A stretch of 64,000 nt of DNA from Protea cynaroides (Eukaryota > Streptophyta > Magnoliopsida > Proteales > Proteaceae). This document shows positions 45,431 through 56,062 of the stretch, piece by piece. Location of the stretch: assembly GCA_028583415.1 (NCBI GenBank), contig CM053270.1, forward strand, positions 6,456,342-6,520,341, in the 5' to 3' direction. Below the pieces are notes generated by a model. It made no database searches. It was not told the origin of the DNA and worked only from the letters and a program-made list of their open reading frames with translations. The position numbers and the translations under genes were made by a program. Each line of letters begins with the position of its first letter. The first letter of the stretch is position 1.

Positions 45431-46335
45431 TGGTGGCAAAGAGGTTTAAACATCTCAAATTAACAAGCCCTCTTTGCTACATGATCTTAATTCAGTCCAA
45501 TACAAAAAATCTGCAGAGAAAAGTAATGAAAAAACCCACTTATCTTGAAATCTAACCGTCAGAATTATTTGAAACTTGGTATGGATGACCTTTGTAATGA
45601 TTGTGAACACTTTCTGAAGTTTGGGGAGGATCTGAAAAGAACTATAGGAGTTATGAGTCTCGAAAGCCTGCTGTACCTGTTTCCACCAAGCTTGGATAAC
45701 CCAGATTTAATGTTGCCTGTTGATTGCACTTCACTTTCTCTAGTTTGTGTTGGGTGAAACAATAGCATATCAGATCATAGATAGAAAGCAAGCAAAAGAA
45801 TCAAGAGGGAATGGAATCTGGTTGAGTCTCACAACCGTAGGAGACTCAACCAGAAAATAAGAATTTAACTCTTCTTTTTTCTGGAAAATCTCTCCCCTGC
45901 AGCCAGTCTGCATTCTCTTTATTTATAGCTTTGAAACATTACAAATAAAATAGGAAAGAACGAAATTTAGTAAAACCAACCTTCCTTTATAATTTAGGAA
46001 GGCTCTAAAACAATAAAAATAAGAAAGTTTCTAAAAACTAGAATTAGGAAACTAGATTTTAGGCAAGTCTTAGTCTCCAAGCAACTAAGACTTCTAAACT
46101 AACTAGCCTAATTTTTAGGAAACTAAACAATGGAAATAAATAAACTGAAAATTAGAAAACTAATAAAAAGAGTCATAATTAATGCTGTTGGTACTGTTCA
46201 CATGAACAGTACCGCGTGAACAATGTTTACGTGAACAGTACCGCGTGAACAGTGTTCACGTGAACAGTATGGGTTGGGCCCATGTTGACACATCCTTGGA
46301 CTGATCCACTACTGGCTGGTTCTTGGACTGCATCA
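45431..46335 (-). repeat. 5' LTR of the gag-only element
   Basis: 905 bp, the same length as the 3' LTR and colinear with it. A few substitutions are visible, for example attagatg versus attatttg near the start. It ends at catca/gaggg, next to the target duplication. Confidence 0.9.
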
Positions 46336-46340
46336 GAGGG

Positions 46341-48502
46341 TCGATCAATTGTTGCATTCTTTTCTTGCACCAGACTGATCTTTGTTGCGCTGGGTTTGAC
46401 CTTCTTACCCTGTGGGCCATATCTCAGCCCGGCACTTTGGATTGTATTCACACGATCATAGGGTACGTCTACTGATGAAGGTGGATCGAGGATATACAAT
46501 GGTAGCGGTGGCCGTGTCTGGTCGCGGCATCGCCGTGACAGTCGAGGGTCGGTCCTAAGCATAGTCCTTCCCCGTGATTCCAAAGAATTCTGTACTCTTC
46601 CCCGCTCATGGACTTGTTGGGGGGGAGATGCGAACTGACTACGGATGACTCCGATGTCCCTGTGCGACAGGGTCGGTCCTCTTTCTCTTCTCTCTCCATG
46701 CTGATGAGGGTCTTGCTCAGGGCGCCGCTCTGGGTATCGGGGCTCAACTGCCCTATCTCTTCGTCTTTCCTCCCGAGGAGGATCTCTTCGACCTTCTCTT
46801 CCTTCTATCCTTCTTGGTTCTCTTCCTTCTTGCCTTCTTGGCTCCCTTTCAGGAGTTCTCGCCCGTGGTGGGGGGGGGGTGGTCTTCTCCGATCTTTCGC
46901 CGACGTCGCGGGTACCCTCGGGGCTTTGTGATCCACATATTGTTTATAATATCCTCTTTGAATGAGGTCTTCAATCTCTGCTTGCAAATTCCAACACTCA
47001 TCGGTGGTGTGACCAATGTCCCGATGGTATTGACAGTATTTGTTCGGGTTTCTCCGCCTCGCCTCTGTCAAGATCTTCTGGGGTCTCTGGAGATACCCGT
47101 CATTAGCGATGAGAGTATATACATCTCCGAGGGACATGTTGAGTGGGGTATAATCACTGAACTTCTTCTGGAGTAAGCCTTTAGCTCGAACTTCTTCCCT
47201 TCTTGACCTCTTGTTTTCTCCTGGCCGTGTGAGGTCTTGCCTTTCGTCTGTTCGCTTATGGGGAGTATCAACTAAGCCCTTGCTGGCCTCGTAGATCTCG
47301 TTGGCTGTGGCGAACTTCTCACATTGGGCCAGGAGTTCTTGCAAGTCTACCGGTTCCTTTTAGGCGATGGAAAACCTGAGCTTTGGGTCAGTGACCGCTG
47401 CTCTCAACATAGCGAAATGAACCGCCTCGTCGATATCCTTTACTTATAGTACCTCCAAATTGAATCTGGCCAAGAAGGCCCTCAGGGTCTCACCGGGCCC
47501 CTGTCTCATATTCATAAGGTGTGCGCTTGTCTTCCGCTGCATCCTGCTTCCTTGGAAGTGCATCCTGAACAGCCTCCCCATAGTTTTGAAAGAGTTAATA
47601 GACCGTGGGGGTAGGTTGTTGAACCACATCCGGACCGCGCCTTTTAAGGTAAGGGGGAAGGCCCTGCACATAATCGCATCAGGGTTCGCATAGAGGACCA
47701 TTGCGCCCACGAAATTGTTCAGATGGTCGACGGGATCTGTGGATCCGTCGTATGAATCTACTGGCGGCATGCTAAACTGCTTGGGCAAGGGAACCCTCAT
47801 GATGATGTCGGTCAAAGGGTTGTCCGTGGAATAATCTCTGTCCTCATTCGGGGTGACTCTTGCCCTCTCCATCGTCTCGACCTTTCTGTGCAAGACTGCT
47901 AATTGGTCCGCTATTTTCGCGGCTACCTCCGGGTCCATGGGAGCACTTTGTTTGTTCGTGCCCATGACGACCTCTGGTAGCGCTATGCGTCGTGGAACTA
48001 AAAGTTCTTCCATGACATCTTCGTCTCGTCTAGTTGCTGCTCTCAGCTGGGGGCCGAGCCTTTCTCGAGCAGGGATCCTCCCATGTTGTGACGTTGATCC
48101 CGTCCCACTTAACTCTGGAACGAGATGAGCGTTGGTCCCTGGTCTGGCGGGTCTAACTCCGCTTTGCCCTAGACGGTCTCGAGGTGGATCTCTAGGGAGG
48201 TCAGCCTCCTTATGCGGGTCTGTTGGAGGGACGACTCCTACGGGGGGACGGGATGTAGCTTCCGCGATCAGGGGCTGTAGCCCTTGCACAAATCGAGTTA
48301 ATACCGCGAGCTGCTGTGCCACGGTCTCAAATTGTTCGTATGTGACGAACGCCTCATGCTCGGGGACCTGATCGGCCACTCGCTTTCCTCTGTCTCTGTT
48401 AGGTCTCGGTTCTGACCTATCTCCTTCTTCGGGGTTTATCCGTTGGTCGATCAGAGGGGGGTTGGGACTGACCATCTGGCTTCGTGTTCTTCTTGGACTC
48501 AT
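46341..48502 (-). pseudogene. gag: Tat gag
   Basis: Starts MSPRRTRSQMVSPNPP at 48502, 70 bases past the 5' LTR. The capsid-like region has MPPVDSYDGSTDPVDHLNNF, FPLTLKGAVRMWFNNLPP and RQGPGETLRAFLARFN (47900-47460). Two in-frame TAA stops near 47444 and 47361 break it. The next part (47344-46805) has RFHR-type zinc knuckle text YCQYHRDIGHTTDECWNL and IQRGYYKQYVD, the Tat gag C-terminus. The remainder (46800-46341) runs through frameshifts to TIDRPS at the gag-only insertion. Confidence 0.88.
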
Positions 48503-48555
48503 GACTCAAGACTTCTATCTGACTTTATCTTCTGACGTCAAATCTCAAACAGTCC

Positions 48556-48571
48556 CACGGTTGGTGCCAAA
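48556..48571 (-). promoter_or_regulatory. Primer-binding site of the Tat element
   Basis: On the - strand TTTGGCACCAACCGTGGGAC follows the 5' LTR. Position and the TTTGGC...GTGGGA pattern match the primer site of Tat elements (usually TTTGGCGCCGTCTGTGGGA), with changes in the middle. Confidence 0.65.
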
Positions 48572-48572
48572 C

Positions 48573-49017
48573 TGTTTCGGCCCTGATCTGTCTTGTAGGC
48601 CCACTAAGCTAACTAAACCTGCAAGACAAGCAAAGACAAGGGGGGGGCGGGCCTGTGGCCCTGGGTCCACTCCGATGCCAAAGTTAGGGCTCTGTGAATA
48701 GCTAGTGGGCTCGGTGTCCAGCCCACAAAGATATTTAGAAATATATGGGGTGGGTGAGAGATTTTCCGTCCCAAGTGTCAGAGCAAGAATCCCAAGGATG
48801 AGTAATGAGTAATAAATGTTCTAGTGTTTGAAATCTCAGGATTTGCCCTATTTATAGTGAATAGTGTATTTTCTAAGAATGCCGCTTTTGCCCTTTGCTT
48901 CTATGCTCGAGTTTGTGAAGGTGCTTCCTTATATCCAATCGGGAACCTCCACGTGGCTTGAAAGGTTGAGTCCTATGTGTCATGGTTACATTGACAGCGT
49001 GACATAATTCCCCAACA
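48573..49017 (-). repeat. 5' LTR of the Tat element
   Basis: 445 bp, tgtttcggccctgatctg to attccccaaca, followed by the duplicated target gtaag. The TATA box is at 48848-48857 (- strand CTATAAATAG). Confidence 0.92.
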
Positions 49018-50305
49018 GTAAGCACAGTAATTTTCATTTATCACTGTCTTCAAAATCTAGAAGTACCATGGTTATCCCAGAAAATTGTCTCTTAATGTTG
49101 GAGGAGGAAGCCTTAACTCACTACTCATGTTTGCGACTGTTATCTAGGATCACGGCCTACATGGTGAAAATTGCAACAGATCTGCTTAGTTGGTGCTAAT
49201 ATATTTTTTGGGGAGGCTATTTATTTTCTACCTATATTAATTTTATTTAACTATTTAAATTAGCTATGTGTTCCTTTATATTTTAATTGCTCTGGTCCAA
49301 GGTGATGAATGCACTTCCATCTTTTTTGGGTACTTGGGAGTCATATTTTTATTTCAATCGTCATCATTTATTCTTTCCCTTTGGTTATTTTGAATTTGCT
49401 GAACTATCTAAAGATTCTAAACTGTCAATCTGTAATTTTTCTTTTAGATGATTAGTTGTTATTGGTCCAAAGTTAATATGTTTCCATCCTTTTTCTTTCC
49501 TTTTTGCTGGGGCATTGAACCCATTTCAGGATTTTTACTTGGGAGGATTCTTACTACAATAACCATGAACTTCCTGGCCATTCAGAGAACATGCACTATA
49601 TTGATACACTTGTGGATTTTGATGATGGGAGGTATCAACAGGACCCACTTAGATTAGCCCTGGCAAAGATGACTTACGCTGTATATCCTCTTGGTGAAGG
49701 GTATGCATGTATACTCTTCTTCTTATCTTCTTCTTGTTTTTATTTTATTTTTGGGGGTGTGGGGTGGTTGGTTAGGTTCTATCTGAAGGTTTTGGTATTT
49801 CAGTTTTACAAGGGTTTGATGTGAAACTTGTTCTCTTAGTAGCTGCTCTCTTGTGAAGCAGTTAAATAGATATGGATGAAGTTATGTTTGAGATTCCAGT
49901 GGATTGCTTTCTTTAGAATTTCAAATTCTAAATAATTTCTCCTAAGTATTTTATTATTTGCCTTTTTATTTTCACTTGACTGTTTTCCTAAATTTGGTTA
50001 CATTTAAAGACTTTGTAGCTTAATATGTGATTTTTGTTGGGCAGGATTATTGGCCAAGTAGCTGCTTCTGGTACACAGCAGTGGACTTCTGCAGATAGGC
50101 CTGCATCTGGTTCTTGGTCATCATCTGAAGTAAGGATTTTTCTTGTCTTCCAGTGAATAAATATTTTTCATGCATGTTCTTTTCACCTCCATAAACAGAT
50201 GAGGTCTCATACATTTATATTATTGCCTCATTACTCATATTGTTTCCTTTTGGTGATTCCCAGTACTGTGATGGTTGGCAGACTCAGTTTTCAGCTGGGA
50301 TTAGG

Positions 50306-51156
50306 GTAAGTTTACCTTTGACTATCCTTTATTTATTGTGTCGCACATGTTCTAGTTTTGCACAATACCTAATACAACTGATATGATGCACAAATCCTTT
50401 ATTTATTGTGTCACACATGTTCTAGTCCTTTCTTTGATGAATACTGTCGCTTATTTACCTTTTCTGTTGATAGTTTCCCCCTTCCAGAATGGTCAACTAA
50501 GTTCCTAGTGAGTGCTCATTATGTCGCAACAATTATAAAATTCTAATCATGTGATCTGTAATTTCTGGGACACAAATATTTTGGGTTTCACATAAACTCC
50601 AATTGTTCAGGATAGAGTACTGTCTGAGTCTCTGACTCTTCTTGTATGACTTGGTGAATCCTTTTGTAGTTGTCTGTTCATTCCCGCAATAGAAGGGAGT
50701 TATGTCTAGGTTCAAGATTTGAAGCCCTTCCCATCTGGTAAAAAAGAAAAAGAAAAAAGAAAAAGAAAAAGAAAAGAAAACAGAATCAGGAATCAGGATC
50801 AGGATCAGGATCAAACAAATCCATATATAGTATAGAAAGAAGGGAACAGAGTGAGTTACTTGAGTTGCTACAATTTTTTTTATTTTTTTTATTTTTATGT
50901 TGCTTTACCTTATCTGCTGTCTGATCTCAAAGGTTGCTCACATCTTCTTGGTGTTTTGCAATTATTGCCTTGCAGAACCGACCCTCACCTTCCTGATATG
51001 CCCATTGCATATTTGGAGGAACGCTTCATCACAAGGTAGCTCAAGAATTTGATTTAAAGGTGATCCAAACTTCATTATTGACGAATCTAAGGTTCACATT
51101 TGGAGGACACTGTTTTTCTGATATTCCTTAAATCTAGTTGAGCTGTATATACTCAC
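50306..51156. other. Sequence after the last bHLH exon, with an AAAAG repeat
   Basis: A short duplication (ctttatttattgtgtc.cacatgttctag at about 50325 and 50398), a run of aaaaga/aaaag units at about 50738-50785 and gatcag repeats after it. No further bHLH exon was found. A short frame ending LPDMPIAYLEERFITR (51039) could not be assigned. Confidence 0.5.
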
Positions 51157-51418
51157 TGTCTGCACCTCCAAACTGATTGACTGCTTTTATGAAGCAATCA
51201 TGGAGCCCTGGTGTCCATTTCAGTCTAGGCTTACCATTAGTTGAAGTCAATGGGACTTGTGGAGTGTGGACCTGGGTTTTGGTCTTTTTGTTGTAAAAAA
51301 TAAGTAAAATTGACTTTGATTTGGTGTTGGGAGGTGGAAATCCAAGATTTATGAGGAAAGGTCCAAAGTTGGTTGGGTATTGCTTAATGGAATTACATAT
51401 GAAGGGATAGAGATCCAA
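51157..51418 (-). pseudogene. MYB-CC (GARP/PHR-like) exon relic
   Basis: The - strand frame contains KPRLKWTPGLHDCFIKAVNQ and FGGAD, the first helices of the MYB-CC DNA-binding domain (usually RLKWTPELHERF.EAVNQLGGADK). It stops at GCAGACA/GTGAGT, exactly where family genes have an intron after GGADK. Upstream text is unlike the family and the next exon (ATPKT...) is absent, so it is a lone first-exon fragment, possibly captured or left by deletion. Confidence 0.65.
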
Positions 51419-52429
51419 CTGTAAGTAAGAGAGTTAAATCTATGAGTTTGAAAGTTGCAGAAAGTGCCATGAAGTTTCAGGGGAATGAAGGATTTCTCAG
51501 TTTTTTGTTGGCATGTTAATTTAGAGAGTTCCCTAGTCCCAACTTAGGGTTTCAAGCCATCTATAGCCAGCAGCAGCTTGGAACCGCTGCATTAGAGTCT
51601 TTGCCGAAGTAGAGATTAAGTAAAATTATGAATTTGATTCTTTCTGTGCTTCAAGGCCTATCAGTTGTCCCCTTCTTTTGCTAGATCTGATTCTCCTGGA
51701 ACTCAAAGTCCCAAGAAAGTCCCCTTTGCCTTGTTGATTCCGTTGCATCCCTTTTTCCTTCCTCTCCATCGTCCTCTAGTGAAAAGAGTTGCAATCACTT
51801 GAAGAATTTCTCAGCTTTTTGTTGCCACGTTAATTTAGATTGGAGGAGATATCAGGTAGATTCAGATGCAGCTTGCGGAGTGATGAGATCCCAAGATTAT
51901 ATTTTCATCCTTGAAGACAATGATTTATGTAGAATCAATGGATGTTGCTTTTGCAAAGCCATGACTTTGGCTTCGCCTAGTATAGGGTTGCCATCTATGG
52001 CCGCATTTCCATGGGCGCCAGCAATTTCCTACCCTATTTCTGGCTGATAAGGCTAGCCTGCGAGGTTTTGAGCGAGTTAGCCAGAGTAAGTAATTGGGGA
52101 GTGAACAAGGATACGAAAGCCAGGGCTAGGGTTTCAGAGCTTCTCTGGGAAAGTTGCCAGAATCTTTTTTAAGTATCAAACAAGGGGAAATTGGTCAAAT
52201 CGTTTTTTTATTAACACCGTTTGTCTACAGTAGTTGAGTGTAATAAATTGAAATACAGGGTAGTCCATGGATGTAATGCGTTTTACACGTTACATTTTTA
52301 AGCCTTTAGTAACATATAATATATGTAGATAAACATTTTTACTAATAATAACTGTGTTATATCTTCGATTCCTTGATTCATGAGGACAAATGGGTAATAT
52401 GTAATCTGAAAAGGGTAAAAATAGGAATG
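51419..52429. other. Intergenic DNA, no gene supported
   Basis: Ordinary composition. An open + strand stretch ends MAAFPWAPAISYPISG near 52047 but has no start, domain or splice support. The motif gaatttctcagctttttgttg occurs near 51805 and a similar gatttctcagttttttgttgg near 51491, a local duplication. Confidence 0.4.
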
Positions 52430-52604
52430 AGGCTAGGGTTTTTGAGGCAAACACCTCTATATAGTTGTAATGGGTAGCTTCTCTCTGGCTCTCCCTCGAT
52501 GGTTTGACCTTTAATTCGGGCTTGTTCTACAATTAGGGTTTGGGTTGCTGTAGTTGGGAAAATTCTGCTTTTACTGTGTGAGCTTCTCCAAGAATCTGAG
52601 AAAA
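52430..52604 (+). promoter_or_regulatory. Promoter and 5' exon of a possible housekeeping-type gene
   Basis: Two telo-box-like words (gctagggttttt at 52431 and attagggtttggg at 52535) bracket a TATA-like ctctatatag (about 52454), and a 5' UTR-like stretch ends gagaaaatg/gtacttc at about 52602. ATG followed at once by a donor, with telo boxes, is common in plant ribosomal-protein genes. No downstream exon was found before the LTR material at 53474. Confidence 0.35.
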
Positions 52605-53473
52605 TGGTACTTCAATACCTTCTCAAGCTCATTGATTGATATTAATTTTGTTCGTATTTGATTGTGTTTTGTTAAATTTTCTATCTATTCGTTTGATTAG
52701 TTGCTGAACTTCGATCTTTTTGATATCTTCAGTCTCTGAAACTAGTTTTGTGCTTGCCCTTCTTTCTCCAATTTCATGTATTTTTAATCTGATTCGATCT
52801 GTGTACAATAGGTTATTTGTTTGTGTGACGGTGGTTGTTTTATTGCATCTCTGGGAGACTAAAGTTTCGGGTTACGGTGCTCTAGCTGTGCCGTTAATAT
52901 TAGGGTTCTTCTCGTGTTTTGGGTTTTATTTGTTCCTCATTTCTTGTTGCTTTTGGTTTTTATTTGTATTTTTCTTATTCTGATGTGAATGGTGTAGTTC
53001 TCGTGGCAAAATTGAAGTTTCTTTATCGATGTTTATAAATCATCTAGTGGAGCTGTTAGTTTAGCAATGAAACCGGCTGTTGTAGGGAGTTGCGTCACTT
53101 GTTATTGTTAATCCGTCCTTCTTTGCTAGTTTTTTTTGGCACCATCATGAGCCTCTGGTCAGTGATATGGTAGCCTGTTATTTAACCTATAAGTTAACCA
53201 GTATTCACTTAGGCTGCATTTGGAATGTTCCCCCCTTTCTAATTCTTTACGCAACGAATCCAATTAATTTTATGATAAAACAAATGCAGCCACAAAGGCA
53301 CAAAAGGGAATGATGCAAAGGTATATACTGTAGGCTAGGGTATAGCTATTTTATGCAAAGGTAGGGACTGTAATCAGGGAATAGTATTAAGTGAAGGCTA
53401 GGGTTGAACTTCATGGGAACCTGGCATGTCTGTGTTACCAATTCTTCAATATTGTCTTATGTGTCCATAGGTA
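52605..53473. other. T-rich intron-like DNA, no exon found
   Basis: Consistent with a first intron of the possible gene starting at 52430. An 87-codon hydrophobic frame (52720-52983) is Phe/Leu/Ser-rich as expected from T-rich DNA. Confidence 0.4.
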
Positions 53474-53746
53474 TGTAACAAAATAGAAAAATAAGAGAAA
53501 GAGGGAATCCATGTGTCCTGCTTCTCTCCTTGTAAATTGTATTTATAGAAAACTATTAGATAGGATATAGGACAATACAAGTCAGAGTCCTAGTCACACA
53601 CTAAAGACAAAGTAAACTCAAAATAGAAAAAGGAAACTAATAAAGAATACTAATAAACTAACTAGGAGTCCATATACTAATAGGACTCCAAGTCCTAGAA
53701 ACTAGCATTAACTACTTTGACTAAGTCAAAGCAGTGTATGCTTACA
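53474..53746 (-). mobile_element. Small copia-like 3' LTR with polypurine tract
   Basis: 273 bp; on the - strand TGTAAGCATACACTGC to TTTTGTTACA, with TATA CTATAAATAC (about 53547) and, just upstream on that strand, GCTTGGGGGG (53747-53756) as polypurine tract. The interior that follows is non-coding. Confidence 0.7.
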
Positions 53747-53864
53747 CCCCCCAAGCTGGAGCACGGAGGGAATGTAAGAGCTTCAACTTTAAACGATGTA
53801 ACAATGAAAGTAGCAGCAACAGAGAGAGTTTCAGCTTTAAACAACGTATCAATAGAAGCCACAA

Positions 53865-54440
53865 TAACAGCAGTAGTTGTAAAGCAGTACAGTATAGATT
53901 ACTGTAAACCAAGTAGCAACAACAGTACGAGTTTCACCTTGAACCAATATATCAATTTAAGTAGCAATAGGAGTAGCAATAGTGGTGTTTCCAACACAAC
54001 TGAAGAGGCAGTAGAGGTTGTAACAGGTGTAGGTAGTAGAGCATGCAATAGGTGTAAATAGTAGAGGTTGCATCAGATGCAACAGGTAGCAGACTTCATC
54101 ATGAGCATGGCAGTAGTTGGCTAAGTTCTCTTCAATGAGAAGACACAAACTTGAGCATATTTATGTTCATGATGAAGAGAGCTTAGCTAACTACTACCAT
54201 GCTCATGATGAAGTTTGCTACCTATTGCATCTGATGCAACGTCTATTATCTGCACTTGTTCCATGCTCTACCACCTACACCTGTTGCAACCTCTATTGCC
54301 TCTTCGGTTGTGTTGGAAGTACCACTATTGATGCGCCTGCTACTGCTTCCATTGATACATTGGTTTAAGGTAAGCTTGTGCTGCTGTTGCTGTTGTTGCT
54401 GTTTGGTTCACAGTTACTTATACTGTGTTGCTTTATTACC
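53865..54440. repeat. Large imperfect palindrome, ~275-bp arms
   Basis: 53865-54140 and 54165-54440 are inverted copies. Paired examples are ctgaagaggcagtagaggtt / aacctctattgcctcttcgg, catcatgagcatggcagtag / ctactaccatgctcatgatg, and gcatcagatgcaac / gttgcatctgatgc. The spacer is about 25 bp. Mismatches are scattered, so it is not new. RNA from either strand would fold into a long hairpin. Confidence 0.8.
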
Positions 54441-55449
54441 ACAGCTGCTGCTGCATCTTATTATTATTTTTTAGTTTGTTTTTTGTTCCTGCTACTGATC
54501 CGTCTAGGATAGATCTCTGTTTCTGCTGCTGATTTTTGTTGCTGCTTTTATTGAACTGATCTGTTGTATAAGATCAGATCTGATCTGCTTTTCGATGATC
54601 TATTTGACATACTGTCGCTGGTCTCTGCTGCTTTTGATTAGATCATATCAGAATTGATCTATTATGCTACTGCTGATCTGGGAGTTTGATTTTCTGCCCT
54701 CTTAGTGCTGCTGTTCAGATCCTCTTCAAAATTTGGTTATTGTGACTGCTATTCTATGGATGAAGTTTGGATCTGATTTCTTTAATTCTGCATACTGCTA
54801 TTATCGAGATCTGATTTTTAAGAAATTAGAGTTCGATCTCCTTCAAGATCTGGTGGTGGTGCTGCTGCTGTTCTTATTATCGAAAGTTGATGATCGGGTT
54901 TTTTTTTTTTCTGCTGCCGACAGCTACTACTTATCAAGATCTTATTCATTGTGATGCCATCTACTGATCTTCTTATCAAGATCTTGGTTCTTGGAACTGC
55001 TGTAACTATTCTTTGCTGATCAAGTTCTGATTTTCTTCTAATGCTGATCGAGATCTTTTTTCAAATCTGCCAAAATCAGATATCGATCTCTTATATCTAC
55101 TGCTTATTACTAATCAGATTTCAAGATTTGCCATAATCAAACTTCAAGGACTGCTGATCGAGATCTTTTATATCTACACCTTATCGCTGATCAGATCTGC
55201 TACTGGTTTTAATTTGCTATTGCTTCTGAATCAAGGATTTCTACCACAACTAGGAATTTTTTATTCCACCATTGGATCGTACCCTAATTTTGATGAATTA
55301 TTCTAATTGTCATTAATTACTTGCCTACCATTTTTGGTCGACATCTATTGATTGGATCTTTGACTTCTTAATTAATGTAAAAAATCTCCTTGCATCATTA
55401 CCCTATTCCTAGTCACACTAGGACTTTACCATATTTCTTAATCCGACCT
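54441..55449. other. Non-coding retroelement leader-like DNA rich in ctgctgat / gatctgat
   Basis: Many imperfect repeats of ctgctgatc, gatcagatct and tcaagatct, similar to 56080-56500 after the second primer site. There is no coding potential. It is probably the leader of a copia-like non-autonomous element. Confidence 0.45.
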
Positions 55450-55610
55450 TCGGATGGTTTTGAAATTTGGATATCCTATAGTTGATGGCTCCAACCGTAA
55501 TTTGTCCACATGGAATTTTCCACGTGAAGGTGATGGTTTTGAAATTTGGATGTTCTATGGTTGATGGTTCCGACAGTAATTTGTCCACGTGGAAATTCCA
55601 CATGAGTTGG
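55450..55610. repeat. 79-bp tandem duplication
   Basis: The words gatggttttgaaatttggat and taatttgtccac occur at about 55454 and 55532, giving two 79-bp units. Both contain ccacgtgg/ccacatgg-type words. Confidence 0.8.
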
Positions 55611-55819
55611 AGATTATTCCAGAACCGCACCGAGGCATTCCACGTGTCCGAAGACACTATTTTCCCCATTGGTTTGATTCAGGATGTGTACTGTATTATT
55701 GTGGGCCCGGTATTGGCTTGACTATCTATATTGTGATAGTAACAGAATACGTATTGATACGGTTACGTATTAATCCCGAATATGATTTGATACAAGTACG
55801 TATTAAACTTGTGCCATTC

Positions 55820-56050
55820 TTTTGTTGACGTCATGGTTGACGTGATTCCATCATCACGATCTGAAATCTGACATATATATATATATATATATATAAAAGA
55901 CTCAAAACGGCAACCCAAGGGATTGCTTTGATACAAAATAGAAAAATAAGTGAAGATGGAGACCATCAATCCTTCTCCTCCTCTCTCTCTCTCTCCCTCT
56001 CTCTCTCTTTCTCTCAGTTACACTATTTACTAATTCTGAATTATGTAACA
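55820..56050 (+). mobile_element. 3' end of a copia-like LTR (+), start uncertain
   Basis: It ends ttatgtaaca immediately before tggtatcagagc and contains an (AT)n/TATA stretch (tatatataaaag, about 55886-55896) and a (CT)n run (55980-56015). The 5' boundary could be tgttgacgtcatgg (about 55822), but that is a guess. It is not a copy of the LTR at 53474. Confidence 0.5.
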
Positions 56051-56062
56051 TGGTATCAGAGC
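56051..56062 (+). promoter_or_regulatory. Primer-binding site, initiator tRNA-Met (+)
   Basis: Exact tggtatcagagc follows the LTR end. It opens a non-coding leader (to 56512) rich in ctgctgcc and agatctga words and continuing after the solo LTR at 57608. Confidence 0.8.

Larger units (their letters stand above)
42998..46335 (-). mobile_element. Gag-only LTR retrotransposon (TR-GAG type) nested in the Tat element
   Basis: Two 905-bp LTRs (42998-43902, 45431-46335) flank a 1.5-kb interior coding only for gag. The 5-bp duplication gaggg is exact (42993-42997, 46336-46340). Primer site TGGTATCAGAGC (- strand, 45417-45428) and polypurine tract AAGTGGGAGGGAGT (43903-43916) are intact. The LTRs differ at only a few percent of sites or less by eye. 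No protease, RT or integrase is present, so any movement would need enzymes in trans, as known for TR-GAG elements. Confidence 0.9.
32116..49017 (-). mobile_element. Complete Tat-type Ty3 retrotransposon with nested insertions
   Basis: 16.9 kb on the - strand: 5' LTR 48573-49017, primer site about 48556-48571, gag-pol 48502 to about 39000, then a long 3' region with tandem repeats and an antisense ORF, 3' LTR 32116-32562. The 5-bp duplication gtaag flanks it exactly (32111-32115, 49018-49022). A second, archaeal-like RNase H and the antisense ORF are hallmarks of the Tat lineage. The LTR pair (447 and 445 bp) differs by several percent by eye. A gag-only LTR element and a hAT-like element are nested in it. 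Frameshifts and stops show it is dead. Confidence 0.92.
31464..50305 (+). pseudogene. LHW-like bHLH gene, exons 1-4, frameshifted and interrupted
   Basis: Exon 1 (31464-31557) starts MGTYLWGSLKSLC and carries a net frameshift after WKY, where LHW/EMB1444-like proteins read AVFWKLKH. It ends gcat/gtaagt. Exon 2 (49530-49700, after catttcag) reads WEDSYYNNHELPGH and ends LGEG. Exon 3 (50045-50129) reads IIGQVAASGTQQW. Exon 4 (50264-50305) reads YCDGWQTQFSAGIR. All junctions are GT-AG and the phases fit. These are the bHLH-MYC N-terminal domain of LHW-type transcription factors. The next exon (expected to encode VPHGVVQLGSL-like text) and the bHLH domain were not found, so the copy looks truncated. 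Intron 1 is about 18 kb because a Tat retrotransposon sits in it. Confidence 0.75.

Noticed and set aside
49018..49022. gtaag at 32111 and 49018 as a splice donor of the bHLH gene
   Set aside because: It is the target-site duplication of the Tat element. The true donor of exon 1 is at 31558, in phase with exon 2.
52720..52983. 87-codon hydrophobic + frame as a membrane protein
   Set aside because: It lies in T-rich intron-like DNA. Phe/Leu/Val content follows from composition and there is no supporting start context.
53717..54061. 114-codon + frame
   Set aside because: It overlaps the polypurine tract and the left arm of the palindrome, is Ser/Asn/Thr-rich, and has no domain.
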